Source of the DNA: Leptidea sinapis
Lineage: Eukaryota; Arthropoda; Insecta; Lepidoptera; Pieridae
NCBI RefSeq assembly: GCF_905404315.1
Contig: NC_066283.1
Location: forward strand, 2,232,001-2,296,000
Direction of reading: 5' to 3'
DNA: 64,000 nt
In this document: positions 22,074-32,910 of the stretch, one piece after another
How positions within the stretch are numbered: the first letter of the stretch is position 1
How the letters are laid out: every line of letters starts with the position of its first letter
The notes under the pieces: generated by a model
What the model saw: the letters and a program-made list of their open reading frames with translations, nothing else
The model's database searches: none
What the model was told of the DNA's origin: nothing
Made by a program: the position numbers and the translations under genes

Positions 22074-22674
22074 GAAGTAAAACTTCTTTAGGCGCGACTT
22101 GTAGGTAACTCAGTAATATATTCTGTCAATCAATGTCAAAGTCAGTTGAAACAATTTTTTAAACGTTACAATTTTACAATACGTTAAATCTAACCTTCAA
22201 TTTCTTATTTTCAATTATTTTATTTAATGATTGAAAATTTCATAATGTTCAAGTGGTATGAATGATTATAAATAAAATATATAATGATAATAATAATTAT
22301 CAATAAATAGGATTAAAAGAGAAAATCAAGAACCTGATAATGACCTGACCTGTAAAAACTGTCTTATTTTCTAATGAATAATATAAATTTAACATTATAT
22401 CATTCTTTGTAAAATATATCAAATCTCACTTGTTAAAATAATATAATTATATTTTTTTATCTTGGGTAGAGAAAATGCCAACTTTGCTCAAAAGATAAGG
22501 TTATATCGTCAGCGATTCCGAGAAAAAAAAAATAGCAAAAAAATCTTGCTCTTCAGCAATACATGAGTTCTTGGTTGGTAATACGGCTTTAATTAATGTA
22601 TCTATATATAAATTAATAATTTATATATCTGTTAATTATTATCCCTAAAGTTAATTTTTATTAAGTTTTACTTC
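22074..22674. mobile_element. Larger terminal-inverted-repeat element related to the GAAGT..ACTTC family
   Basis: Left end GAAGTAAAACTTCTTTAGGC and right end AAGTTTTACTTC are inverted over 12 bp. The left end continues TTTAGGCGCG as in the 312-bp copies, but the 600-bp interior is different and AT-rich without an ORF. Membership rests on the termini only. Confidence 0.5.
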
Positions 22675-22742
22675 AATCGCGCGTAAAGATTACACGCACA
22701 CACTTTTTATTTTATTCTTCGTCCTATTTTACAATTTTCTTT

Positions 22743-22969
22743 ATGACAATAAGGGACTAGACGAGTAGCTGGTGGTAATTGATACGCCCTACCCATTACA
22801 ATGAAGTGCCGTTCAGGATTCTTGAAAAACCCAAAAATTCTGAGCGGCACTACAATTGCTCATCACCTTGAGACATAGGATGTTAAATCTCATTTGCCCA
22901 GTAATTTGCTGGCTTGCTTTGCTTCGCCGCTGCATTGTAATGGGCAGGGCGTATTAATTATCATCACCA
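22743..22969. repeat. 'GAGCGGCAC' repeat with inverted 5' segment (fold-back)
   Basis: Forward copy from AATAAGGGACTAGACGAG through GTTAAATCTCATTTGCCC, then 22924-22969 carries the family's 5' segment in reverse (GCCGCTGCATTGTAATGGGC; GTATTAATTATCATCACC). The 5' segment is thus present in both orientations about 110 bases apart. Confidence 0.65.
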
Positions 22970-23218
22970 AAAATGAGGTGAATGTGTAGGGTCCTTAATA
23001 CTGGGAATATGTTATAAGTTCTAAATAATTGAGTCCACAACACCCGACGGAGGTAACTACGAGATATTACAAATCTTTCAGTAGTTAATTAGCCCGCCTG
23101 GGTCCAACGAATTCTAGATTCACAAAGATACCTTAATTAGGTTTCGCTAAAGTAGGTAATTTTGAAACATGAATTAGGGGTAGCAGTAATCTATGTTAAT
23201 TCCGTAATTTTATATAAT

Positions 23219-23585
23219 TTACTGCCTGACCCGACAGACGTTGTTCTGTAGATAATAAAAAAAATATTGTTTTATACGAATTTCCCAATAATAGTTCAAA
23301 ACATCAAGAATTACCTATTTCGTAAAAAATGCTCCTGTTGTTATAATGGAATTATTTCACAGTGGAACTGTATAACCGCACTAAACTCTCTCATAGAAAA
23401 TATGTCCATACAAAACAAATATTGAAAATAAAAATAATTATGGGTTCCAAATCGAAATAAAAACTATCCTATCTCTCAAGTTGGACTAAACTGCACCCCA
23501 TGAAGTAATCCCCATTAAAATCCGTTCATTAGTTTAGGAGTCCATCACGGACAAACAACGTGACACGTAATAATACATATAAGAT
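23219..23585 (-). mobile_element. Helitron-like element (family 2), third copy
   Basis: Starts ACTGCCTGACCCGACAGACG (a diverged complement of the GTCGGGTCAGCTAGT terminus) and follows the 9632-10000 copy to GACAAACAACGTGACACGTA. No ORF. Confidence 0.7.
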
Positions 23586-23792
23586 TTAGATTGAACCTTA
23601 AGTTTGCCTGTAACCGGACATAATAATTGGGTACTAACAGGTTACAGGATTTTCTCCTATCTGTAGGTGTGATCGCCCCCCAATGCTTTGTGTCGTAAGT
23701 CTTATTTACAGTTTTAATCATAATGTATATCCAAAATTTTGCGTATCTTGATTCTTTCTCTAGAACTTCGATTTAATTTTTTTACTTGATAA

Positions 23793-24258
23793 AATAACTA
23801 CGTTTAAAAAAACCGACTTCAAAAACTGAAAAGTATCAAATAAGTAAAAATTTAATTTAATACACCTCTTATGCAAACTTTTACCTGTAATATTAATAAA
23901 TTACTATTATTTATATGTGCTACCTATTGATAGGTTTTAAGTCGGTGCCAAGCCCTAAACAAAATAAAACTAAAAATTTTGAAAACAGCTTACTTACTAA
24001 GGTTGTCTGGCCACGCCTGTCTGTCCGCTTGGGTTGTTTTGTTCTAGATTCTAGAACAAAGGCACGCGTGGCGACTGTAGGTACCTACTATTACATTTGG
24101 CTTGGCACCGACTTCAAAGCTATCAATATGTAGCCCATACAAATAATAATATTTTATTAATATTAAAGGTAAAGGTTTACGTAAGAGGTCTATTAAATGA
24201 AACTTTTAGTTATTTGATACTTTTCAGGTTTTGAAGTCGGTTTTTTTAACGTAGTTTT
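23793..24258. mobile_element. MITE-like element with long AACCGACTTCAAAA termini
   Basis: About 45-bp terminal inverted repeats: CTACGTTTAAAAAAACCGAC...CTGAAAAGTATCAAATAA at the left and the complement TTATTTGATACTTTTCAGG...GTCGGTTTTTTTAACGTAG at the right. A nested inverted pair lies inside (AAGTCGGTGCCAAGCC at 23940 and GGCTTGGCACCGACTTC at 24100). No coding sequence. Confidence 0.8.
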
Positions 24259-24424
24259 TTTATTTAAAAAAAAATTAGGGACCAAATGGCATCTATTCTG
24301 CATCGAAGTAAAGAAGAATTACGTTAATGGGATCATAAATCTCAAAGCAATCGGTCTTTTTGAAGTGTCCTTTTTGAAGTCGTTTCAAAATATACATAGT
24401 TTTAAACAACTTGTTATTTTAAAG

Positions 24425-24735
24425 TAATATCCCTCACTTCTGGGAGTAATTAAACTAATTAAATTTGTAACCAGAATTTAAATTTAAACGATGCCGGAGT
24501 CGAACCCGCGCCTCTCAGGTTTCGTCCGAGCGCTCTTACCAACTGAGCCAACTTCTTACAGTGACGCATGGATCGTAAATCTTGGTATGTATTGGTCAAC
24601 TTTCGGGTGGCTCCATCTACAGAATCTACTTTACAGTTGATAATCTGCTCATCCCCAATAATTTGTATTAAGTAAATTCGTATTAAGAAATTGCCTCGAG
24701 ATCTCGCTCTTTTAAATCTAAACAATTTAGAAAAC
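24425..24735 (-). repeat. tRNA-like repeat (family 2), uninterrupted monomer
   Basis: Minus strand contains a tRNA-like block (box-B-like GGGTTCGACTCC, box-A-like TGGCTCAGTTGGTAAGAGC) at about 24556-24487. The same order of flanking modules occurs in other copies: a GATCCTGTAGATGAAGCC-type block and an AGAGCGACATCTCAAGTC-type block. Here TAGAATCTACTTTACAGTTGATA-type sequence runs straight through the position where the 59.2 kb copy is interrupted, so this copy defines the empty site. Confidence 0.7.
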
Positions 24736-24798
24736 AAATATTATATTGTTATTACGCTTGGATGGAAACTGACTGGCGTAGGTTCGACTACGTTTTAA

Positions 24799-25497
24799 GG
24801 CCGGTTTCAGTGCTCCACCGACCGTCTGTGCGTACGTCAGTCACGCTTGTCATTTATATGAAAATTCATTAATCGTACAGTGCTGGACCGACCGTACGCA
24901 TGCGTATATTGCTACGCACTGCGTACGAGGACCGTCGGTCAAGCGTGTGCGCATGCGTGCAGTCAGTCGACCGACGCGTTAGGAAATATATGAATTTCAT
25001 GATGGACCGACAGTACGGATGTCTGTATCATCGCCGTTAAAAGTGATTTCTTACTGAACATGAACAAATATATCGACACTGTTTAATCACCGAAATTCGA
25101 CTTCACGGAGCTCGAAATAAGTTTTGATGTTTTAATTTGCCTTGTAATTTCGCCTATAATTCATCAAAACTTTTGATCGACATTCTGAAGTAATTGAAAA
25201 AATTTCTTCTTCTTCCCGAAATTATGAATATAAAATAGTAAATGTAATTGTTGTTATGCTCTTTTAGCGACGATTGGATGAACATGATGTCTACGTCTTT
25301 TGTTCCTAAAACGTGTACGATGATAATAAACAGTAATTAAACTATTCGAAATTTGCGTCCATTTCGTGTACGACTGTACCAGTCAGGTCAGTTTTTTGGT
25401 CAGTAGAGCACTGAATGATACAAACTGACGATCAGTTAATACGTATCGTCAGGACGGAACGTACGCACCGACGGTCGGTGTACCACTGAAACCGGCC
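24799..25497. mobile_element. PIF/Harbinger-like MITE with TAA target duplication
   Basis: 699 bp. Left end GGCCGGTTTCAGTGCTCCAC and right end GTACCACTGAAACCGGCC are inverted over about 40 bp with a few mismatches. TAA flanks both ends (24796-24798 and 25498-25500); a 3-bp TWA duplication and GGCC-GTTTCA termini are typical of PIF/Harbinger. The subterminal region holds several copies of ACCGACCGT or GACCGTCGGTC and GCATGCG/TACGCA words, possible transposase binding sites. No transposase is encoded. Confidence 0.75.
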
Positions 25498-25576
25498 TAA
25501 GAAACTGTTCACTCCCAAACTTAGCCGGATTATACTTAGTCGCCAACCGCCATACTGTAATTATTACTATTTTTTA

Positions 25577-25684
25577 ATTTTTATTAAAATAAGGGACGAG
25601 ACGAGCAGGACGTTCAGGAAATGGTAATTGTTACGCCCTGCCTATTACAATGCAGTGCCACTGAGGATTCTTCAATAACCCAAC
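25577..25684 (+). repeat. 'GAGCGGCAC' repeat family, 5' fragment
   Basis: AATAAGGGACGAGACGAGCA, GGTAATTGTTACGCCCTGCC and GCAGTGCCACTGAGGATTC match the family's first ~110 bases; the rest is missing. Confidence 0.65.
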
Positions 25685-27640
25685 TATTTTAAACTTATGT
25701 CAAATGACTGCACATTTTATACCAAACTATATTTTTACTTAGGCAGTCACGCCTCTTCTTACGTAGTATTTACATCCTCTTTGATATAGTAATAATTGTA
25801 ATAATAATAACATTGGAAAACGGTTTTGCAGTGATATTAAAATGGGTGGACCTCTGACCCCGAAACTAGTTAAAACTGTATCTTCGGGGTCTGTGATTCC
25901 TCGACAAATGACAATGACCAATGAAATAATTAATAATAAATAGAAATAAAATGTGCCTGTGGGTCTGTCTGTGTGTATGCGTGTGTGTGTGAATGTGTGT
26001 GTGTGTGTACGTTTAATACTTAGTGAGTAGGTTACAGTAGACAGATAGTGCAGTGTGATGCTAAGAGAAATTGACTTGCCTTCGTATCATACATACTTTT
26101 AATATCATATATCATTTTAGGTTCAAATTTCATTTATTATTAGTTCATCTTAGGATATTAATCTCTATCTCAAAGCGTTAAGGTTAAAAACTTTTCAACT
26201 TGGTAATGCAATAACATTATGCCCTCAATATGGGAATTTTAATAATCGTTCTGCGAAGGAAAATAACGCATATTATGTAGATTAAGACTGATATCTGGAA
26301 AAATGTTGCAGTTGCTTAAGGGTATTAAAAGCAGCGTCGTAATTTGAGTATTCTATCAATTTAAAAATAAATGGCGCGTTAAAGGTTAAACACATAATCA
26401 TGTAATTTTTTTTTGTAATACTTTCATTATTGAATTAATTTATAATTCACTGTAAAAACTACTGCAAATTATTTAGTACAAGCCAGATGAAAGTACGAAA
26501 GTAACATAAATAATACAATATTCTTATTATGTTAAAGTATGCCATATTAAAACGGTAAAATCTACATTCAAAGCGGTTTTGCCGTTTCCGAAGGAGAATT
26601 TTGCCATTTTTCTCATTTGCCGCCTAGGTTTTCTCCTGCATCAAAATGAAATTAATATGGTAATAATTTGCTTAATTATTGTCATCATCTGGCCATCGGA
26701 TTCAATGGTTTAAACAGGGGATTCAATTGAAAATAAAATACAACATTATACAGATTTTCCTGTGACGGCGGGTGACGGAAATAAAGTCTAAAACTTTGAT
26801 TTGGTAAGTTCAGTAAATTCTTTTCGAAATGTAATGAAATTAATTTAATAAAAAGCATTTCGTAGTTTATTGGTTCAGTTATGTCAACATATCATTGTAC
26901 ACAAACTGGTAATTAATTACCTGGACGTCACACGAATTGCTTTGATTTTGAGGTTATGTTACATTTTATCAAATAACATCAAAACCCGGGTTTCGATTTC
27001 AAAAATGATAACTGGAAGGCAATCGGTGGATATTTTCGTATCATCTAAATGAAATTTGAACTATGCAATTCTAGGCGGCGGTCCATACATTTTTGGGGTC
27101 TCTCCTCTACTCTAATCTCCTTTGCGTGCACAGGCGATCTGGCAGAAAGGCAATACTTATCAAAACTATTATTGTGCCCTCCCTAATATAAGAATGTATA
27201 TAAATTGTATTAAGAAATATGGAATTTGATGTACGTATATATAGGACTTCCAATTATAATACTCTATTCATAAAGTAAATATAAACTTTATCAGTATAAT
27301 GTGTTGTAAGTGGATTGTTGTTTGTGACAAAGTAAAGTTTGAAGTATCTCGTCTCGTAGCCTCGACCGGGATAATAAAATAAGAAAGTTTTATATTGATT
27401 TATCGAGCTGTTTAGTTTTTGCCACTCACTGAAGAAGCTATATTGAGAAAGAAATCGCTGGTTCTTTGTTTTTTGCAATATTTGAATGTGTGAAGAAAGA
27501 ATGATGAATCTTATATACAGAGAGTCCCATGGTTATGCCACGTGGATGAGGATATGGAGAGGAAGTACCTTAAATGTTGTAGATGTAACATTGGACTGAA
27601 AGAAGACTTTATTTTAATTTGAGAGACAATTTGAAATTTT
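25685..27640. other. No gene recognised; contains a (GT)n microsatellite
   Basis: About 2 kb of AT-rich sequence. An imperfect GT tract occupies 25968-26012. Short open frames at 25739-25921, 26870-27052 and 27254-27478 show no family features. No splice-bounded exon was found. Confidence 0.4.
25968..26012. repeat. Imperfect (GT)n microsatellite
   Basis: Runs of GT interrupted by ATGC and AATG. Confidence 0.9.
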
Positions 27641-27900
27641 GACGACCTGTATAGCCGAGTGGTTAGCGATCCTACCTACTAAGCTAGAGGTCCCTGGTTC
27701 AAATCCCGGAAGGTTCAAGCATTTATATGATGTTTGTTTCAGAGTCATGGATGTTTATATGTATTTATGTATGTTTAAGTAAGTATATTCTATTAAATAT
27801 ATCGTTGTCTTGCAGCCCATAACACAGGCTATACCTATGCCTAATTTCGGGCAAGATAATAATTTGTGTAAAGGTGTGTCAATATTATTATTATTACTTA
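27641..27900 (+). mobile_element. tRNA-derived SINE (family 1), plus-strand copy
   Basis: GACGACCTGTATAGCCGAGT with box A (AGCCGAGTGGTTAGCGATCC) and box B (GGTTCAAATCC) in the first 75 bases, then an AT-rich body (TTCAGAGTCATGGATGTTT; GCAGCCCATAACACAGGC) and an ATT tail. Matches 1443-1728 in reverse. Confidence 0.75.
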
Positions 27901-28293
27901 AACTACGGTCATAGATAATTAAATAAATTCATAGATTTTTTCAGTTAAGATTCAATTCTTCTTTCAGTAAACTCACCGGTCATTTAAATCCTGCTAGGAT
28001 GATAATTACTGTCAAAAAGGTAATTTAAAAAAAGAGGAGATCTTAATTATTCATCTCATCTATCCCAAGGTGTTGTTGGCGGAATTTATTGGGCGTGTGA
28101 AGGGTTTATGGAGGGTATGGGGAAAGAGTATCATCTCTTAAGGGAGAAAAGTTGAAAAAGTGTCCAGCTTATGTAGTTAATAACATTTCAAAAACTGCCA
28201 CAATGGCGCTGGTGTAGGTGTAGTAAATGTAGCATTTGTAAACGAATTGAAGTATACGGAGTTAAAAATTTAATATTATTGTCGACTAAAGTA
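27901..28293. other. No gene recognised
   Basis: AT-rich; ends in the TA dinucleotide that flanks the mariner-like element. Confidence 0.4.
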
Positions 28294-29245
28294 CAGGGTG
28301 GACCAAAAGTCCGTTTATAATTGGAATGATGATTAAAAAAAAACTAATTACAGTAGATCAAAATTGTTTATTGTTTTCGATAGTAAACAAAAGGGGAATT
28401 ATTTCTTAAAAATCACATCATCCATATGCAATCCTTCATTATTCTGGCATTGCTGCAATCTAGAGCGGAAATTTTCGATGACAGCTTTACATGTTTCTGT
28501 TGAGATGTTTTGGATTTCTGTTCGAATACGATCCTTTAATTCGTCAAGAGTTATTGGGTTGGTTGGCTGGAATGCAGGGGTCTTTGGTCACCATGACATA
28601 GTGTCACTCCAATAACTAATTTTGTCTATTAACATGCCCATTTAGGTGGAAGTGTGCCTTGTTGAGAAAAAAATGTTTGTAAAACTGGTGAATCGCATTT
28701 CGTTCGCAAACTGCAACCTAGTGGCATGGTCCTGAGGCCTTAATTCCTGCACCATTTGGATTTTATAGGAATGTAGACTTAAATCTTTCTTGAAAATGCG
28801 GTTTAATACATCATTATCTTGGCACGTTAAGGACAGCAGACCGCTTTCGAGTTGATAGTCCAGGTTGGTCACGAACAGACGATTATACTCGCTCCACGTT
28901 TTCGGGGTCCCTCGACGTTCTAGGCCGGCCAGATCGACGTAAATCCATTGTTGAACCCGTCTTCTCAAACTTCAGCACCCATTTTTTAATTAACACACCT
29001 GATGGAGCTTGATTTTTGTGTCGTATCTTGTAATGATTGCAAAACTTTCGTTGAGCTAAGGTCGCAGAATCGTTGTTTCGATAGTACTCTCGTACACAAA
29101 ATGCACGTTGACTACCGCTAAACGACGCCATGGTACTAAATTCCCATTGGCCGCTCTTGCAATGCGTAACCCTTCCACCCCCCTCCGCCACCGCTGCTAG
29201 ACGCGGCAACCGATTCAAATGTAAACGGACTTTTGGTCCACCCTG
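28294..29245 (-). mobile_element. Tc1/mariner-superfamily transposon, internally deleted
   Basis: 952 bp. Perfect 24-bp terminal inverted repeats start CAGGGTGGACCAAAAGTCCG at 28294 and end with the complement at 29245. TA dinucleotides flank both ends (28292-28293, 29246-29247), the target duplication expected for this superfamily. The length is well short of an autonomous element; part of the transposase gene is missing. Confidence 0.85.
28399..29131 (-). pseudogene. Transposase remnant (DUF4817-type helix-turn-helix, Tc1/mariner superfamily)
   Basis: Starting at the ATG at 29131, the minus strand reads MASFSGSQRAFCVREYYRNN and LIKKWVLKFEKTGSTMDL, the N-terminal helix-turn-helix with its GRPRTSRDPENVERV linker. 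After a frameshift, IFKKDLSLHSYKIQMVQELR and FANEM follow. The region of the first catalytic aspartate (normally SDEAHF) reads FLNKAHFHLNG, so the aspartate is replaced. A deletion then removes the middle of the catalytic domain, joining YWSDT to the C-terminal PITLDELKDRIRTEIQNI and ENFRSRLQQC. The stop is at 28399-28401. It cannot be active. It could still be mobilised in trans because the termini are intact. Confidence 0.8.
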
Positions 29246-29680
29246 TAGTTGCATAGTGAAAAGTTCAACAACTTACCTTGTACAAAATAATGTAGTTAAT
29301 ATAACCTTCAAGAGTTATTATGAGAAAACGTGTGTAGTGTGTAGCTGAAGTGATAAGTATTATTTTATATTTGGCGCTTCTTTTAAGATTTAACCTGATG
29401 CTACTGTGTAGCCACCCCAATTTAATGCATTTTGACGCCTCTACCACAGAAGATATAATATGTATCAGTATGGAAACTAAGCCTTGTTGATAAAATACTT
29501 ACCTACATGTGCGTACACTCCATTGAAACAATAGGGTTGTCAGGTTATTTTTCTAACCGACTTTAAAAAAGGAGTATTGGAACGAAGTTCCTTATGGGGC
29601 GTTGCGCAGCGTAAAAAAGTAAAAAGTGTAAGATTTTTATGTACTTAGAGTATGTATGATATCTATATAGTGTATAATGC
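29246..29680. other. No gene; contains a short AACCGACTTTAAAA repeat piece
   Basis: Positions 29553-29640 (CTAACCGACTTTAAAAAAGG; GTTCCTTATGGGGCGTTGCG) resemble a dispersed lepidopteran repeat end. The rest is AT-rich without features. Confidence 0.4.
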
Positions 29681-30350
29681 AATATCCTTTCCGCATCAGC
29701 CGTGCCCGCGGGCACTGGTAATTCAAAAAACAATGAGAGCGGCTGTGCCGCGGGGCACTCTTTTACCTCATCCAGTTTTCACCCTTATTAGGTGTACAAG
29801 ATGGTTTATTTGCCTACGCAGTTATGAACGAGTGAATTCCCAAACACATTTCGATCCGTTACGATTCAAGGCCACCAATATTCGACGTCATAGCTTTACG
29901 GACAAAGCACTTATGTGTCCACTTGTTCCCGGCCGGCGCAGCGAGCGGTCGTTATCAAGACTTTACACGAAGATCGTTCTTTGTGGAGATTTAAGCTTAA
30001 TTTTATAATTAACATATACTATTCATTACAAAAACATAAAAGGAAATAAATAAAACAAGTAATTAACAATAATTACAATATTTATTTTAAAATATACCTA
30101 TTTTTACACTTTTTTTCGAATGAAAAGTCTTTGTGAAATAAAAAAGAAAGACAATATGAATAATTTATACATGGTCTTATAGCTTGTTTCAATAGCTTTC
30201 AGTGACAGTCACTCAAATCACCCTAGTTATAAGCATTTTATAACTACACGTAAAATAATACACACGGGGAAAATGCCGCGAAAATGCCGGAAGCTTGCCG
30301 ATCTACAGTGTACAGCGAGATCCGGAGCGCGCCGATGCGGAAAGGATATT
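29681..30350. mobile_element. DNA element with 17-bp AATATCCTTTCCGCATC termini
   Basis: Perfect 17-bp inverted termini at 29681-29697 and 30334-30350, each followed by GC-rich subterminal sequence (GCCGTGCCCGCGGGCAC; GATCCGGAGCGCGCC complement). A shorter relative at 39165-39460 shares AAGATGGTTTATTT and CATGGTCTTATAGCTT with nothing between them, whereas here about 360 bases (29812-30171) separate the two. That insert is open over 29652-30008 (VNSQTHFDPLRFKA) but I cannot name a family. Flanking duplication is unclear. Confidence 0.6.
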
Positions 30351-30515
30351 ATAGTCTACGTGATGACTGTTATGTAATTTTAAACAAAATTTTATTGAAT
30401 GTTTTTCTTGATAATATTTTATTTTTTATTTTTTTTGTAATTTTTGTTGAAATATTTTATTTTAAATATTGACGGGAAACTTTGAAATATGTGTTTTAAA
30501 CACCCGTGATAAAAG

Positions 30516-30915
30516 AGTTGATAATTTCATGTAGCTACTTTGACAGCACTTTCAGTTTCAACATCCTCAAAAACTATGAAAACGACACCCATGACGAAAA
30601 AATAGTCAATTTCATGCGGCCACCATCTTGGATTTACATTTTGACTGCACTTTCTATTTCAGCACTATTAGTTTGAGCACCCTCAATAACCATGAAAACG
30701 ACACCCATGATGTAAAAATTGTCAATTTCATGCAGGCATCATCTTGGATTTACATTCTGACACCACTCTCTATTTCAGCACCCTCCAAAACCATGAAAAC
30801 GACACGCATGACGAAAAACTTGATAATGTTTTGCAGCCGCCAACTTGAATTTTCATTTTGACAGCACTAGCTGGTATTGGTTTCAACACTCACGAAAACC
30901 ATGACAATACTTACA
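30516..30915. repeat. Degenerate ~100-bp tandem repeat, four units
   Basis: Units start near 30519, 30605, 30721 and 30821 and share TCAATTTCATGCGGCCACC-, CATCTTGGATTTACATT-, TTCTATTTCAGCACC- and CATGAAAACGACACCCATGA-type blocks with indels, so spacing varies from about 86 to 116 bases. Confidence 0.75.
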
Positions 30916-31540
30916 TGTAGGTAAGTATTGTTGTCCAAAATTAATAAACATAAAAAAACATCCTAGAAAACCAATAAAACACACTCATAAAAAATGATAA
31001 TAAATATTGCAGCCGACATCTTAGTGTAAATTGTGAATTATTCACGAATTTATTATAATCGATCTCACGGACTTATAATTCGAATACCTACTAATTATAA
31101 TAATAGCATAACAATAAATCATTCTTATATACTATGCTACTTTATAGTTTAAAAAACGAGAACTGGAGTTTTGATGGAGCCGAGTTCAAAAAACTGTATA
31201 GCACTGTATACGCTGGCATTTTTAAAAAGATCGCGGAAACAAATAACAACGTGACACTCGACTCATTTTGACCGCGAAAACCGCTTAGGGGCCTCGTCGA
31301 TGTTTGTGTGAGTGTGTCATTTCGAACGTTTGTAGGTATATTCCGTACTGGTACATATGTCTACTGTGCCTCTACCCTCCATAGAAGGGTTATATGAATA
31401 TATTAGAGAAACTATTTGGATTGAGCAAAAGTTATAGAGATAACAAAAGTTAAGACAGCTGTCAGTGTACAATTTATTGTATTTAAAATAACCAAAGAGT
31501 TTGGATTTAATACTGTGTTTACAAAAACTTCAAGGGTGCA
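30916..31540. other. No gene recognised
   Basis: AT-rich with no coding features. GGGGCCTCGTCGATGTTTGT near 31287 is a local GC-richer patch. Confidence 0.4.
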
Positions 31541-31880
31541 TATGCGAAGGAGTAAGCATAATAGTCAATGACGTTTTATGGACATGTCATTCGCAGTCTG
31601 AAAGCGGAACGGTTTTGCCGGTGCATAAACACAATGTAAGCACACTTTTCTCCTTAGTCGAGTGACAGCTGTCACTGTCCAAATCCGGTACTAGATTCAA
31701 CATACGTAACCTAAGCCACATACTAGGGATGAATACAATTACATTGCATTGAATTACATTGCTGCTTATTGACCAAGAACATTTTAAACAACTGAAGTAT
31801 ATGCGGCGATGTATAAATTTTGCAGTCGAAGCGTATTATGGTGCAACTTGTGGCATGTTCCATATCTCGGGTTTGTTTTT
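31541..31880 (+). repeat. Repeat matching 8098-8210 and 9156-9310 in reverse
   Basis: 31562-31670 (GTAAGCACACTTTTCTCCTTAGTCG) is the complement of 9198-9310, and 31757-31868 (TTGCTGCTTATTGACCAA; CTTGTGGCATGTTCCATATC) is the complement of 8098-8210. Only about 90 bases lie between them here against ~0.95 kb there. Confidence 0.65.
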
Positions 31881-32812
31881 ATAGAACATCATAGTTTATT
31901 GTGAAAATTTTTATAGTCCGAGAACTTCGTGCGCGGGGTGACAGACGGTGGTGGAGACGTTGCGCGGAAGCGCAACCAGCTATCCGGTGGTCGCGCATGA
32001 AATTGTTGGACTATAATTGTCACTGAGTCTTCTCGCCCTCGTTTTCATGATATTTTTAATATATAATCATAGTTAATTTTGTGAAAATATTCACTTGAGT
32101 TGTTTATAAGATTAAAATTATGTTATAAATTATTCTGAGTTGCACTTGCGGTTAGCTAGTTGCAGAAAGCATCCTTAAACTTAATATTTCATTAAATATA
32201 GTACCTTCACTTTCTTTTTCATTTACAGTCGAATATAGCACGTGATATAATGAAACATTAACATTAAAGTTGCTTTCTGCAACTGGAGATAAATAAATTG
32301 CAACATTATTCTTGTAGAAACTAAGAAATAGTTTGCATTATATATTTTGCATTATCTTTCTGAGATCGCGTTTTAAAAGAAAACCCTAATAAACGTAATT
32401 GGAAACTTGATCTACATTTAACCGAAATGGAAATGTCAAAATTATCTTTTGTGAAGATCTTTTCCTCCGGAGATGAAACGATTCATGCGTATCTTATCTC
32501 AAAGTACCTGCCTCTTCACAGTTTTACTCGTCTGTTGATGATATAGCTGTCTATAGAGTAAAACAAATTTATGTCAGCTTGATGTGTGTACAAGCGCTAC
32601 CAACGTCATGAACTGTCATAATAAATTTGACATTTTTGGCATTATTTGACATTTTAAGTTCACGATATATGACTGATTAGATTAGACATCCCAATAAATT
32701 ATAACATTTATTTAACGACTTACTTTGTTAGTACTGTTTTATATTATTATAACTATAATTTTAGAAATAACTAAAATAGCATATTGATCTTTGGTTAATT
32801 TGATTCGTGTAA
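31881..32812. other. No gene; short GC-rich block at 31915-32005
   Basis: 31915-32005 (GTGCGCGGGGTGACAGACGG; GCGCGGAAGCGCAACC) is GC-rich inside AT-rich flanks and may be a further part of the repeat just upstream. A pyrimidine tract and CAG at 32210-32229 has no donor downstream. No protein recognised. Confidence 0.4.
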
Positions 32813-32843
32813 GTTAGTTGGCACTACAGTAGTGCCAACTAAC
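32813..32843. repeat. Perfect 31-base palindrome (15-bp arms, 1-base spacer)
   Basis: GTTAGTTGGCACTAC, one A, then GTAGTGCCAACTAAC. Such a perfect hairpin is unlikely by chance and lies 35 bases upstream of a TATA box. Confidence 0.9.
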
Positions 32844-32877
32844 AGTCGGTAGCATTATCACTGTAACGGTCGTGCCC

Positions 32878-32910
32878 TATATAAGCCAGAGCGCTCAGTT
32901 CGAGAGAACA
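32878..32910 (+). promoter_or_regulatory. TATA-type promoter candidate
   Basis: TATATAAGCC at 32878, then GCGCTCAGTTCG at 32891 resembling an arthropod initiator (TCAGT). The TATA-to-initiator spacing (about 19) is shorter than usual (about 30), so a start near 32908 is also possible. It may be part of a solo LTR or other element promoter; no matching second copy is in the window. Confidence 0.35.

Noticed and set aside
28642..28968. Separate 108-residue gene on the minus strand
   Set aside because: It is the frameshifted middle of the mariner-type transposase remnant.
29652..30008. 118-residue protein
   Set aside because: Starts outside the element terminus at 29681 and crosses it; any real coding would begin inside, and no family is recognised.
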